64,000 nucleotides of DNA from Cladophialophora immunda (taxonomy: Eukaryota; Ascomycota; Eurotiomycetes; Chaetothyriales; Herpotrichiellaceae), in assembly GCF_000835495.1 (NCBI RefSeq), contig NW_015622546.1, positions 436,883 through 500,882 of the forward strand, written 5' to 3'. Shown here in pieces: positions 46,828 through 57,782 of the stretch. How positions within the stretch are numbered: position 1 is the stretch's first letter; the number at the start of each line of letters is the position of its first letter. A program made the translations under genes and the position numbers. The notes beneath the pieces are model-generated. The model searched no databases. It was given only the letters and a program-made list of their open reading frames with translations, and had not been told where the DNA came from.

Positions 46828-48184
46828 CGACGAGCACGACGCTGCTCCATTCTTCTACATACTCATTTAATTGATGATCTAGACAGCCATTTTGAATCTT
46901 TATCGATGACCCTCTGGACACTTCTTTTTCCAATTTCTTGCAATCTTGGAGCGACAAGGCTCGGTCCTCGAGCGTCAGTCCTCATTTTGTTGCCTCGTAT
47001 TGTGTCCGCTTCCCGCCGGGCTTCTCATATCCTGAAACGGTACGGTACAGATACGAGGTAGATTATCAGCAGACGATTCTCGTCGGAAACATGTCCAGGG
47101 AGGCGATCGGCAATGTCCCTACCCCACCGCTGCCCAGCAAACAGCAAACTTCGTGCTATAGCGACCAACCGGATTATGGCCGGACCAGGCGACTTCTTCG
47201 CCCACATCCGAAGCGCTGCGAAATCTCTGGCTGTGAGCTGCGCCATCCGGATCGATGCTGATTCATACATCTGGTGATTCTGCTCCTTGCTGTGGTTACG
47301 ACGACGGAAATGTCCCGTCTTGCTGGCGTGGCTGACCAACGTTAAGCGCTTCTAGGTAAAGCCTTCAGCCCCTTTCCCGACAGCCTGGCGTAGCCCGGAT
47401 GCGTCCAGCCTGCAAGGCGGATACAAACTCTCTTCTAGCCTGGCGCGGCCTTCAAGCTTGCGTTACAGAACGCGGAGGTGGGCATGGAGTCCCCAGACTC
47501 ATCGCCGAAGCTATGGAGCCTTTCTTGATCCTCTACCAATAACCAACGCAATCCTCAAGCCGATCCACAGAGCCGAAGCACATGGAGAACGTCCTCTGTC
47601 TCTATGCAGGGTTTTCGCTCGGCCGTGTGGACCCAGCTTCTGGACGGTGGTCGATTTTGCAGCCCATGTACTCGTTCAGAATGTCTGCTGAATAGGTCTT
47701 CGACTCGCTACAGGAACAATTCCACGCCCATGGCAGCAGCCGAAGAACCTTTGTCTCTCGCTTACGACTTTTCCGATGCATGATTTACAATACGATGACG
47801 AGGCGTCGCAGACGAGGCGTTCGTCTGGGCTGGTCTTCGAGACACTCTTATGCTGTGGCACATATATGAACGAGACCCGCTGCCACAACGCCAATGTCTG
47901 GGTCCAGCTTTCCAGCCCTGAAGTCCTTCCCAAAGACCGACCTTAGGACCAAGGAGACCATTGTGGTTGTGTGCTGGCTCGACGCCTCTCTCTCAAGATG
48001 GAGATGAACTATGATGAAAATGTATTTTCCGCATTGTCCCTACTCTGTGGTCATGTACTGACTTTCTTACCCCCTAGACGCTCCACCAGGTAAACAGGAA
48101 GCCATCTTGCCTGGGAATGCTCTTCTAACCATTGTGCAGCTGGAGGATGAGCTCCATACTCATATATACCCGGGGACTGAGATC
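46828..48184. other. Intergenic, no gene seen
   Basis: About 1.36 kb between two plus-strand genes. I see no gene; it should contain the promoter of the MFS gene. An in-frame start at 48107 exists upstream of the chosen ATG. Confidence 0.5.
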
Positions 48185-50090
48185 ATGAGTGACGTTGGGT
48201 CTCATCATTTTGTCAAGTCGTCGGACAGATCTCATCGCGTTCTGGTGCCTCAGCCATCAGCAGACAAACATGATCCTCTTGTCAGCAGCTACCAGGCCAA
48301 CTCAGGTGGTCCTTGTTTCTAACAGTTGTGCAGAATTGGACTCGCTTCTGGAAATTCTCGAGCGTCTCCATGGTGATCGCCGCCACGTTCGCACAGGGAT
48401 TTGGTCCTCTCGCTCTGGCGCCCATGTTCCCGAATCTGATCGAAGCGTTCAACACGGATCTTGCAGGTATGGATGGACTCACTCTTTTGTACTACTCCCT
48501 ACTCACCCATGCTGCAGGAGCCGTACAGTTCACGGGTGTTTGTATTCTCGTCTTGGGCTTCAGCAATTTTCTCTGGTAAGTCGATGCCATCTGATCCTCG
48601 ACGTCGGTTCTGTTGCTGATTCATACAGGGTGCCCATCCAAACATCCTTTGGTCGCCGACCTGTCCTCATTTTCTCGACCCTGATCTGCCTCGTCTCGAA
48701 CATCTGGAGAGCCGTCGCCAAAGATTACCGCAGCTTCATGGGTGCTTGTGTTCTGAACGGGATCGGTGCTGGACCTTCAGAGGTATGCAAATAAATCAGT
48801 TACCAAGTTGTCATCTTGCCTGACACAGAGACAGACTGCTGCCCCCACTGTCATTGCTGACGTGCTATTTCTGCACGAACGAGGCGCATACAACACTCTT
48901 TATTTCACCGTCTATTTCGGCAGCTTAATGGTAAGAGAAGGTCTCCTCTATCCCAAGACCCCTGCTTATGAGTCCTCAGATTGGTCCTATCATCTCGGGG
49001 TCGATGGCGGAATATAGCAACTGGAGAAACTTCTGGTGGCTCAACGTTGCTCTTAACACAGCTGCTCTTGTCGGTCTCTTTTTCCTGTTTCCGGAAACCA
49101 AATGGCATCGCCAGCACCCGAAGGAAATGGCCACGCAGGAGCAGGAGCAGAAGCAAGCCACCTTCGACGAGAAGATGACCTCCGAAGCCATTGAGGATCC
49201 CGAGAAGAATGTCGTGACCGTGGAGCCCACCGCGGTCGACTTGACGGTCGCTGCCACGGCTGAGCGCGATCCGTTCTTGCACTCCGGGACACCATCCAAG
49301 CAACAGTTCAAGCTGTGGCAAAATAACGCGCATCCATTCCAGGCCATCCTGATGGACCTTTGGATTCCGTGGAAACTTCACCTCTACCCGATCATTGAGT
49401 TCTCAGCGTTTGTCGTGTCGTGGTCGGCGTCGTCATTCTTGACCATCAACCTGACACAGTCACAAAACTTTGCAGCACCGCCTTACAACTTCCCACCGCA
49501 GAGCGTCGGATACACCAACTTCGCCGTCCTCGCCGGGGCATTGATCGGCCTGTTGACCAACGGCCCACTTAGCGACTGGATCGCGGCCCGGGCGACGAGG
49601 AGGAACAAAGGCATTCGAGAGCCCGAGATGAGATTGCCGGCCATGATCCCGTATGTGATTGTCATGCTCATCAACAACTTTGTCGTGGCGTTCGGGTATG
49701 AGTACAAGTGGGATTGGCGAGTAAGTGTTGTCCTCCAGTCTCGACCTTGCCGCCAGGATGGCTAATGCTCTTCAGATCATCGTGATAATTGGCTATACGT
49801 GTGCCGGCATCCAAGTCGCTGCCATCCCGGCCATCGCCTCGACCTACAGCGTCGACTCGTACAAGCCGGTCGCAGGCTCCATCTTCGTCGCCATCACCGT
49901 GAACAAAAACGTCTGGGGGTACGGCTTCAGCAAGTTCATTACTCCGTGGATCATCGCCGATGGGTACCTCCCGCCCATCATGTTGAATATGAGCCTGATC
50001 TTCTTGTGGTGCTCGTTTGGGATCGTGTTCTACTTCTATGGGAAGACGTTCAGGAAGTGGACCAGCAACAGCTCGGTTCACAATATGTGA
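48185..50090 (+). CDS. MFS transporter (DHA1-like)
   Basis: Exons 48185-48280, 48334-48466, 48518-48575, 48629-48782, 48835-48930, 48980-49720 and 49776-50090 give 530 residues. The N-terminus carries the DPLNW motif, then 12 predicted helices, GRRP in loop 2-3, LNGIGAGPSETAAPTVIADV across a splice site, and a long charged central loop (about residues 215-280). It resembles the transporter at 9156-10835 in layout but has a different sequence and denser introns. Substrate is unknown; the group includes drug and toxin exporters. It is not part of the left-hand cluster. Confidence 0.88.
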
Positions 50091-51195
50091 GCTGACAGAA
50101 CTTGGAGCCTTGAAGGTGGTCACCACTGTACATATATAACAAGTCTGTCAATCCTATACTATCCATATGGAGAAGGGTTGAGTTGGACCGAGAGTTGCCG
50201 AGAGTTACACAATGTGTATAAAACTGGTGGTCGCCAGAGCTAGTTTCACGTCTCTCTTTCTTTGTGCGATTTTCTACTTTGGCAGCCCCTACTGTAGTCA
50301 GTATTCATCCCTCACACTTGGCTAGGGACTTCGACGCGCACACACAAATAAAATAAAAAAATACCGGGATCAAAAAGAAAATAAATACTCCCCTTTCACT
50401 TTTCCCAATTGAACCCCCTTCTCCCTCGTTGCCCACACACACATATCCATACACACACACCTGTTGTATCAGGATGCAAAAAAACTCAGACTTGTGAGAA
50501 AACCCCCGGATGGGAGTTTTTTTGTTTCTCTTCACATTCGGTCGGTAGGATGTAATGGATGCGGATGCTCCCACCTGTAGCTTTCGATATGTCCTTCCCC
50601 CTTCAAATCCTTTTCTATACCAGAGCTCCTGCGCATTTTGGGAGAACCACTCATGAGGGTGCCCGAAGTCACATCTCGGCCGAATTAGGGAGATACAGAG
50701 GTAGAGCTCCTACGTTTTCGATGTTTCCTTGGGGTATTCATTTGTGGCTGCGAGTTAGGGAGATGGATGAGAGATGGATGGATGATTGGGGAGGGATCGA
50801 AAGGCTGTGGACGAGCCTTACTCCTTCTTGCACCACACTTTTCTGCCAGTTTGAATGTTGACAGGAAATTGTCCTTTACAATATACATTGGTATATTTGT
50901 TTTCCCCCCTTTGTTCTTGGTGGGGACGTGGTTGTGGTTGGGTGTGGCAGTAAGAAGACGATGTCCAGAGCGACTGCCGCCACTCCCCAACTGCCCAACT
51001 GGTTCCTGACATTGAACAGGGCGGTTGACTGGACGATGATGCTCACACTGAACAGTCCCCGTCTTCACTTGAAGGTGCGCAGGTGCGAGAACAGAATGTC
51101 ACATCCAATTCTCCTCCATCATCGCGCCATCCATCATCGACTCATCCCAAACGTTCTTCTTCATATACTACGCCACAGCTATTCGCGCTTTGATC
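50091..51195. other. Intergenic, no gene seen
   Basis: About 1.1 kb with CA-rich microsatellite near 50436-50461 and pyrimidine-rich stretches typical of fungal promoters. Confidence 0.5.
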
Positions 51196-52338
51196 ATGGA
51201 GTATCCAATACGAGAGGAGCCGTCGACAGACGACAACCATCTCCCTCCTTGCCCAAGTCCTCTCCTCCCTCCCCTGGAAGAAGCCATGCTCCGAGACAGC
51301 AACTCGTGGGTCCAGTCCTTTTCCAACCTCCGATATGGAATCGTCCCCACCAAAAAGCCCGAAGAGGTCATGGCTTACCAGGGGTTTGCCGAGCACAGCC
51401 TAGAAGTTGACCCAGAAATGACAAGACGCTATCAGCTCTGTCTGGAGGAACGGAAAGTGCAGTACGTCCGGCAGAAGTTGGAGGAGAAAAAGGCGGAAAT
51501 CTTGAGGCGAAGACACGAGGCAGAGCAAGAAGCCGCCCGGCAACACTCAAGACAAAGAGCGATTCGGGCCCAACAGCAACTGGCTTTCTACAGCAAACAG
51601 TACCCCCGCTATGGGCAACTCTGGCGCCATGAAGGTTTCTCCGGTGACGAAAATGTCGCGTTCGCTACTGCAGGAGGAGCAGGCTTTGACGACTCTGGCT
51701 CTGACCAGGCGTTGCACCTGGATGAGAGCATAATGAGCTCACCAACCTATCGCTTTGTGACTCCGAACAATGCTATCCAAGAGTCCGGTGGTGCTGCCCC
51801 AGCTTTTGCCACATCCCTCGAAAATACCACAAAGGAAATCGAAGAGTATCTGCATACGGTGCCTGGGACGGCCAGGACCCGAAGCAACAGAAAGTCGCAT
51901 AATGCATCTCGGCCACCACCGCACATGACAGACTGGGCAGGGCAACAATACTCGGAACTACCACAAACGCCCTCTGCTGGCTTCACTCCTGCTGCATCAG
52001 TTTATGAAGCAGATCTCGACCTAGATATGAGCCCTGGTATGCTACTCACAAAGCAGAATGAACAACACCGCAGTGTTCAAGACGAACCGACTCCTCCCTA
52101 CCACGCAGACGATGACGTGATGTTGCTTGACATCCGCGAACCAATAGCGCCACCGGTAAAGTCACCAACATTGTCCGATCTGATTGGAAGCGAGACCCCT
52201 TCTGAAGACAACGACGACGATGCTGATGGAGACTGGGATTTTAACCCGAGGAGTCCGTCTCCGGAGCCTCCAACTCACCGCGACGTGAAAGGATTTGGAC
52301 AGAGGAATCGAAGAGCGAGTCGGAAGACAGGGCGTTAA
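51196..52338 (+). CDS. Predicted coiled-coil protein of unknown function
   Basis: Intronless, 380 residues from the ATG at 51196; an upstream in-frame codon is TTG. It has a helical charged stretch at about residues 73-125 (EERKVQYVRQKLEEKKAEIL and EAEQEAARQHSRQ) likely to form a coiled coil, then a long disordered, acidic region, and ends with a basic patch (RDVKGFGQRNRRASRKTGR). No family is recognised. The composition is like nuclear scaffolding or regulatory proteins. Confidence 0.7.
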   Translation: MEYPIREEPSTDDNHLPPCPSPLLPPLEEAMLRDSNSWVQSFSNLRYGIVPTKKPEEVMAYQGFAEHSLEVDPEMTRRYQLCLEERKVQYVRQKLEEKKAEILRRRHEAEQEAARQHSRQRAIRAQQQLAFYSKQYPRYGQLWRHEGFSGDENVAFATAGGAGFDDSGSDQALHLDESIMSSPTYRFVTPNNAIQESGGAAPAFATSLENTTKEIEEYLHTVPGTARTRSNRKSHNASRPPPHMTDWAGQQYSELPQTPSAGFTPAASVYEADLDLDMSPGMLLTKQNEQHRSVQDEPTPPYHADDDVMLLDIREPIAPPVKSPTLSDLIGSETPSEDNDDDADGDWDFNPRSPSPEPPTHRDVKGFGQRNRRASRKTGR

Positions 52339-53162
52339 ACCGCAGCAGCAGATACGGCTCGGTTCGAGGATGCAGAGGTGGGCTGTTGACAAACTTCGAG
52401 AAAGCATGTTCTGAAGCACAAGGCTGAGGGGGGAAGGGTTACTGAGAGACTATGTGTGTACAACATGGATCATTGGCGGGGCCGGGTCGACGAGACGCAC
52501 TGAGGCGAAATGCTTTGGGAAGGCATTCCAACAATTCGTCGGAAGCACTGTTGGATGAACAGAGCTGCGAGTATGAGCAAGACAGGAGCACATGGTGACG
52601 GAGCCACAAGAACAATCGTCAGAAACTTGTAGCTAAACGCAGTCTGCCACGAGTGATGACAGCAACCACAATGATAAGACTGTACCTCATATGGCCAAGT
52701 CTGTCGTTTGGCATGCACTTTACAGTAGACAGACCGACAGAACGATTGATGAGTTTGTCTTGAGAGAGAGCATTGGCAGAGTTGAGGTCGCGAGGTGTGC
52801 TTTTCTAGCCTCCTTGCTCATTTTCCTCCGACTCCCTGCGCTCAAGCTCCTATGTTTTCTGCCCTGGATTTTCTTCAGGTATGGCAACACAGGAACGGGG
52901 ATCTCGTGGCTGAGGTACGGCGATGTGTGTACATAGGTAGAGAACGGGGCGTGTAGAAATATGAGCGAGGGAGGGAGGGAGACTGCGAGGGAAAGGAAGG
53001 GAAGACATGGTCTTGAAAAGCCCCAACGGCTCGATTCAGTAGATTGGTTGGATTGCAGTTTTCCCTTCTCCATTCAGCGCAACCAACGGAATCTTCAGTT
53101 CGGTGTCGAAGCCAAACCAAGGGCTTTTGGAGACAGCATTCACAACCACATCCATCAAGACG
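52339..53162. other. Convergent intergenic region, no gene seen
   Basis: Between the 3' ends of a plus-strand and a minus-strand gene. No gene; several GAGGGA repeats near 52966-52980. Confidence 0.5.
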
Positions 53163-54209
53163 TTAATCCTCGTCCTCGTCGCTATCGGGGAAATCCAAGT
53201 CGAGTTTCCTCTTCGGCTGCGGCGGCTTCGGAGGCTTCGCGGCTTGTGCTTGACTTGTCGAAGGCTGGCCGGCACTCGCGGTGGCATCTTGACTGTTCTC
53301 TCCCTCGAAGGTCGAGACTCTCTTCAGCTCTGGACTTGCCCAGCCACCGCCAGCAGTGGTGTCTTCTGCCATTTCTACGTCCGTGCCTGTATCCTCCGCA
53401 ATGTCCTCCGTCTCCCGGACCAGCCTCTCCACCTCTCTCTCCACAGCCCCCTGCACGGCCTTGGTCTCGTCTTCTCCTACACCCGCATCGCCCCCGGACT
53501 GGTGCCGCTGCCGCTCCAAGAATAGCTGAAGCTGCCCCAGCGCGCCGACGCGCAAGATACCGGCATCAGGGAAGGACATGCCCATCTGTGCGCGCTGCAG
53601 GGTAATTGTGTTGTCGATGCGCATCAGTTCGGCCGTGGTCTCGGCGGTATGGGTTTGATCTCGGGCCTCCTCTGCCCCATCGGCTACGGTTTCTCCCGTA
53701 CCCGAGGGTTCGATGCCATTTAATCCTGCCGGTGGTGATGTTTGCTCCTTACTCTTCGCGGCGATCTTCCTCCGCAGAGATTCAGCTTCTGCCTCCTTCG
53801 CCGCCATGGTGTTGTGTTTGCCTATCCGCGCCGCAAAGGTGAGGAGGGTGTGATAGTCGACTCTGGCAACTTGTGACTCGGCATCTTCTCCCTCTTGGTC
53901 CACATCGGAATCGAGAATCGACGGGTTGATGTGGCCGATGTCTTGTCTGAACGAAACGCATTTCCGAATCGTGTCCTTCAATTGCTCTTGTAATGTCGCG
54001 ACCTCGGCACGGAGGTTCAGTATGCGGGCGTAGTTCTGCTGATGGCGTTGCAGCAACGAAAGGGCTGAGGCAAGTTCGTCGTCATCCGCGATGAGGTCTT
54101 TGGCGAGTTGCGGGGCATTGGCGAAGGTGTTGGTCTGGGTGAAGGACGTGATGAGGGCGTTGAAGTGTGTCTCGATGGAGTTCAAGGGCTGGAGGACGAG
54201 AGCATCCAT
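53163..54209 (-). CDS. MED4: Mediator complex subunit 4
   Basis: Intronless, 348 residues from the ATG at 54209 (MDALVLQPLNSIETHFNALI); earlier in-frame codons lack an ATG. The Med4 core is a helical bundle with a coiled coil (YARILNLRAEVATLQEQLKD) and the family hallmark VDYHTLLTFAARIGKHNTMA. The C-terminus is acidic and disordered, with a KRKLDLDFPDSDEDED end. Med4 sits in the middle module of Mediator, linking regulators to RNA polymerase II. The assignment rests on the order of these motifs. Confidence 0.88.
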   Translation of the reverse strand: MDALVLQPLNSIETHFNALITSFTQTNTFANAPQLAKDLIADDDELASALSLLQRHQQNYARILNLRAEVATLQEQLKDTIRKCVSFRQDIGHINPSILDSDVDQEGEDAESQVARVDYHTLLTFAARIGKHNTMAAKEAEAESLRRKIAAKSKEQTSPPAGLNGIEPSGTGETVADGAEEARDQTHTAETTAELMRIDNTITLQRAQMGMSFPDAGILRVGALGQLQLFLERQRHQSGGDAGVGEDETKAVQGAVEREVERLVRETEDIAEDTGTDVEMAEDTTAGGGWASPELKRVSTFEGENSQDATASAGQPSTSQAQAAKPPKPPQPKRKLDLDFPDSDEDED

Positions 54210-55181
54210 GATGGGCACGCGGGAGGACTCGGTTGTGTCGTTCGGTTCGGTCGTGATATGCAATGACTGGGTATAGATTGGGGACGTCCAGACGCGTGGT
54301 GATGGCTGCAACGCAGTGTCTCTCAGTAGTTGGAGACCGCGGCTCGCGACGACTCCTCAGCACTGAGTAGCTTTACTGGCCTTGGCAGATGCGTGACTTT
54401 CCGTCAACGTCCCGTCTCCATGGACTTGGGATCCTCACACGCAGCTGGTTGCGCCTCTGGCTCAATCAAATTCTCACACGACTTCTTGCGGTGCTACACA
54501 TGTTCTCCATCGCATGCACATGCCACACCCTCCCAGAGTCCCGGGCTCGATCGATCCCAACAGCGGCCCCGCATCTTCCAGCTTCTCGAGGGCGCCATTC
54601 CTCGAACTGCCGGCGGCAGCGCGCAACCTGCATGCAGTGCAGTAGTCTTTGCATACGCAGCTGTCGAATCACCTCCCACAAGTCATATCAATTGAGGGTT
54701 GAAGACACTTCTCATTCGCAGCTTGCGGGCTTCCATTGGCAAAAACACTCCCATGCTGTTGGCCCACATGGGACAATCTTCGCCGTCATCCCTGCTTGAC
54801 TGCTAACGCGATTCAGTGATAACGTTCTCACACGAAGCGCCAGCGACGTGCCACGTATTTCAACTATCGAACCCTTTGGTCCGATCACCAAACCCTACAG
54901 GATATCTGAGCAGTAGTATCCAGAAACTATGCATCAACAGCCAACCGCATTCTACATCCCATCATGGGATCATCCTTGAAGGAGGTGCATGCATGGAGAG
55001 GTCTGTGGAGGGTGACGATAGGTGGGCAGGCTGGTCTCGCAGAATCCAACTCGGCTATGTCTGGATGACTTCAAGGTACATGCTTGCGTTCGTTCAGTGC
55101 CTATTCGTTCTTTCTCTCTTTGTGTAACCATCCCTCACCCAGTCTCTTCTGTTGTACACCATTGCTTCGTATACCAACAAA
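54210..55181. promoter_or_regulatory. Divergent promoter region of MED4 and P450
   Basis: About 970 bp between divergent starts. No gene seen. Confidence 0.5.
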
Positions 55182-56832
55182 ATGCTGTTGTCACCTTTCT
55201 TGTCAAAGGACAATGTTGTCTTCGGTTTTGAAATTCTCATTCCTAGCATCATTGTTTATGTCTTTGCCTGCGCCATCTACAATCGCTATTTTCACCCGCT
55301 GAAAGATATTCCTGGACCGTTTTGGGCTTCGATCACCAGTCTCTGGTACTTCAGAGCGGTGCGAAATGGTCGAGGTCAAGACTACCAACTCCCCATCCAC
55401 AAGAAATATGGCCCCATGGTCCGGCTTGCCCCCAATCAGGTTCAGATCGCGGACGCTTCCGCCATCGAAACCATATACGGTCCCAAATATGAGTTTACCA
55501 AGGGCGACTTTTACAACAATTTCCTGACACACATTTCCAAGCGTAAGGATAGCTTCGCCGAACGGGACGAAGCAGCTCACACGTGGCGACGACGGACAGT
55601 GGCGCACCTGTACACTCAAGCCGCTGTTCTGGAATACGAGCCCTGCGTCGACAGGGTCATCGCTCTCTTCCGCAAGCAGATGGATCATTTCGCCGACACG
55701 GGAGAGGTCTTTGATGTGTCTGTTTGGATCCGCAAGTACACTTTTGACATTATCGGGGAGATATTCTACGGGCGTGAAGGTGGCTTTGGCTTCATCAGAG
55801 ATAACAGTAAGTTATCAGTTCCGTTGAGAGGCAGCTTCATCGATGAACGGTGCCGATCATCAGAACATGATCACATCGGTACGGCGCTGACATATGCTTG
55901 CAGTCGATTACAACAATTGGTGCCATTTGATGGATGTCATGCCCAACCCTGCCGCGGCATTGAACAACCTGCCGTGGGGTTTCCGAAATCTATATTTTCT
56001 GTCCCAGATGATCTACCCGGCGACACGTGCTGGAGCCAAGGGGTTCTTTACCGTCATTGACCAATCCCACGCAGCCGTGAAGCAGCGGCTAGATGACATG
56101 GCGGCGGGGAGACCGTACAACAGGAACGACGTCCTCAGCAAACTCATCGACATCTCCAACGACCCGAAGAACGACTTCGGCATCCTCGACGTCACCACGG
56201 AGCTCTGGGCGATGATCTGGGCGGGCTCCGACACCACGTACATCGCTCTAACCTCGATCTTCTACTACCTGCACAAGAACCCGCCCACGCTAGCCAAACT
56301 GCGCGCCGAGATCGAAGAGGCCTTTACCAACGGCACCCTCAAGTACCCGATCCGCTACAACGACGCCATCAAGCTGCCTTACCTCCACGCGGTTGTCCGC
56401 GAGGCGATGCGCATGCACGGGTCGCTGGGCACGGGCCTGCCGCGGATCGTGCCGTACCCGGGCGTGGAGATCTGCGGGCGGTTTTTCCCTGGGGGCACGA
56501 CGGTGCTAATGAACGCCAACGCCGTGCACTTTGACACGGCCGTCTTCGGCGCCGACGCCGAACAGTTCATCCCGGAGCGCTGGTTCCGCGACGGCGAGAA
56601 GGCGGCCGCCAACATGGAGCGGCACATGATGCACTTCGGCTACGGCAAGCGCATCTGCATCGGCAAGCACATCACCACCACCGAGATGTACAAGCTGCTG
56701 CCCGCCGTCCTCCGGGACTATGAGTTCGACCTCCACATGGACGGCAAGGAGTGGACCGTCTGGCAGGGCTGGTTCCACCAGCAGAAGGACGTCACGGTCA
56801 CGGTCCGGAGGAGGCACACGGACCAGGTGTGA
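55182..56832 (+). CDS. Cytochrome P450 monooxygenase (pisatin-demethylase/benzoate-hydroxylase-like group)
   Basis: Exons 55182-55806 and 55904-56832 give 517 residues. The N-terminal membrane helix (IPSIIVYVFACAIYNRYFHP) is followed by DIPGPFWAS. Later motifs are WAGSDTT in the I helix, REAMR in the K helix, PERWFRDGEK, and the heme loop FGYGKRICIG with Cys460. It would be bound to the ER membrane. The second exon is clearly more GC-rich than the first, with many C-ending codons. It stands alone between MED4 and a C2H2-like gene and shows no cluster partners nearby. Confidence 0.88.
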
Positions 56833-57782
56833 GGTGAGCGCTTGATCTGGCTACAGGCCCAGGTGGACATTGGTTGATAAGGGTGGGTGATCTGAATTCA
56901 TGTTGAGAGACAAAAGCACCAAGTGAGTGTTCTACAGTGGAATGAGCTCGATCCTTCTTGCGCGGTGAACAACTCTTTGCTTCATCATCTGCTTTCTCCC
57001 CTCCGAGAGATCGACCACTCTGTGTCCTCTTGGGGTCCTACGTCTCTCACTCTCTTCCATCCGTCAAAGTTTCTGCCTATGCTTCAGGAAATCTCCAGAC
57101 CCGATTTTCTCAGCCTTGCCTTCTCAGCCTTGCCGAACTAAAATGGCGGTGAGGACGCCGTCCCCAGACACCCCAGCCTGACTATCCCCGGCCCTGGCCC
57201 AAGTCCAACAACCGCGTCCTGCCCTGCGATCTCTCCGGGACAAGCGAGAGAAAGATCTCGCCATCGAATATTCTCGTCAAGTGGCCCCGTTGCCGACCGT
57301 CTTCCGCCTTTGCTGTGCTTTGATCCATTGTCCGCATTGGCGCTTATGCATTCCACTTAGAACAACCTGACCAATGGGGCGCCTCTACGTTTCAAGACGC
57401 CTTTTTGTGGCTGTGTGGAAACTCCCATGGAAGGACTGAGTACACACATCTGTGACTTTCGGTCCTTGCTCTGTGACTGAGGCTTGCGCTCCTCCTGCTA
57501 TTTAGCCTCGCATTCCCTTCAGCCCACGTCTTCCCATGACAGTCTCTGCTCTCTTGTTTTACCTTGTCTTGAGAAATTCTTGTACCGTGCCTTCTCCAGC
57601 GACCTCTCGACCATTAGAATACCGCTGGATTTTCGGGTATTTCGTTCCGCTTGTGGTTTTTGAGGCTCGGAACATGACCCTTGGCGTTCTGCACAGAGCC
57701 TTGCGACCTTGTTCGCATTGTTCACAGCTGCAAGAGTATCAACCCACTCGGCTTCCGCCTCTCGATCTCGACGTGGTGGGAA
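56833..57782. promoter_or_regulatory. Upstream region of the C2H2-like gene
   Basis: No clear gene. A short open frame from the ATG at 57536 (MTVSALLFYLVL) may be an upstream ORF or an unplaced first exon. Confidence 0.45.

Noticed and set aside
50928..51410. 160-codon plus-strand frame overlapping the coiled-coil gene start
   Set aside because: It overlaps the better-supported frame at 51196 and has no signature.
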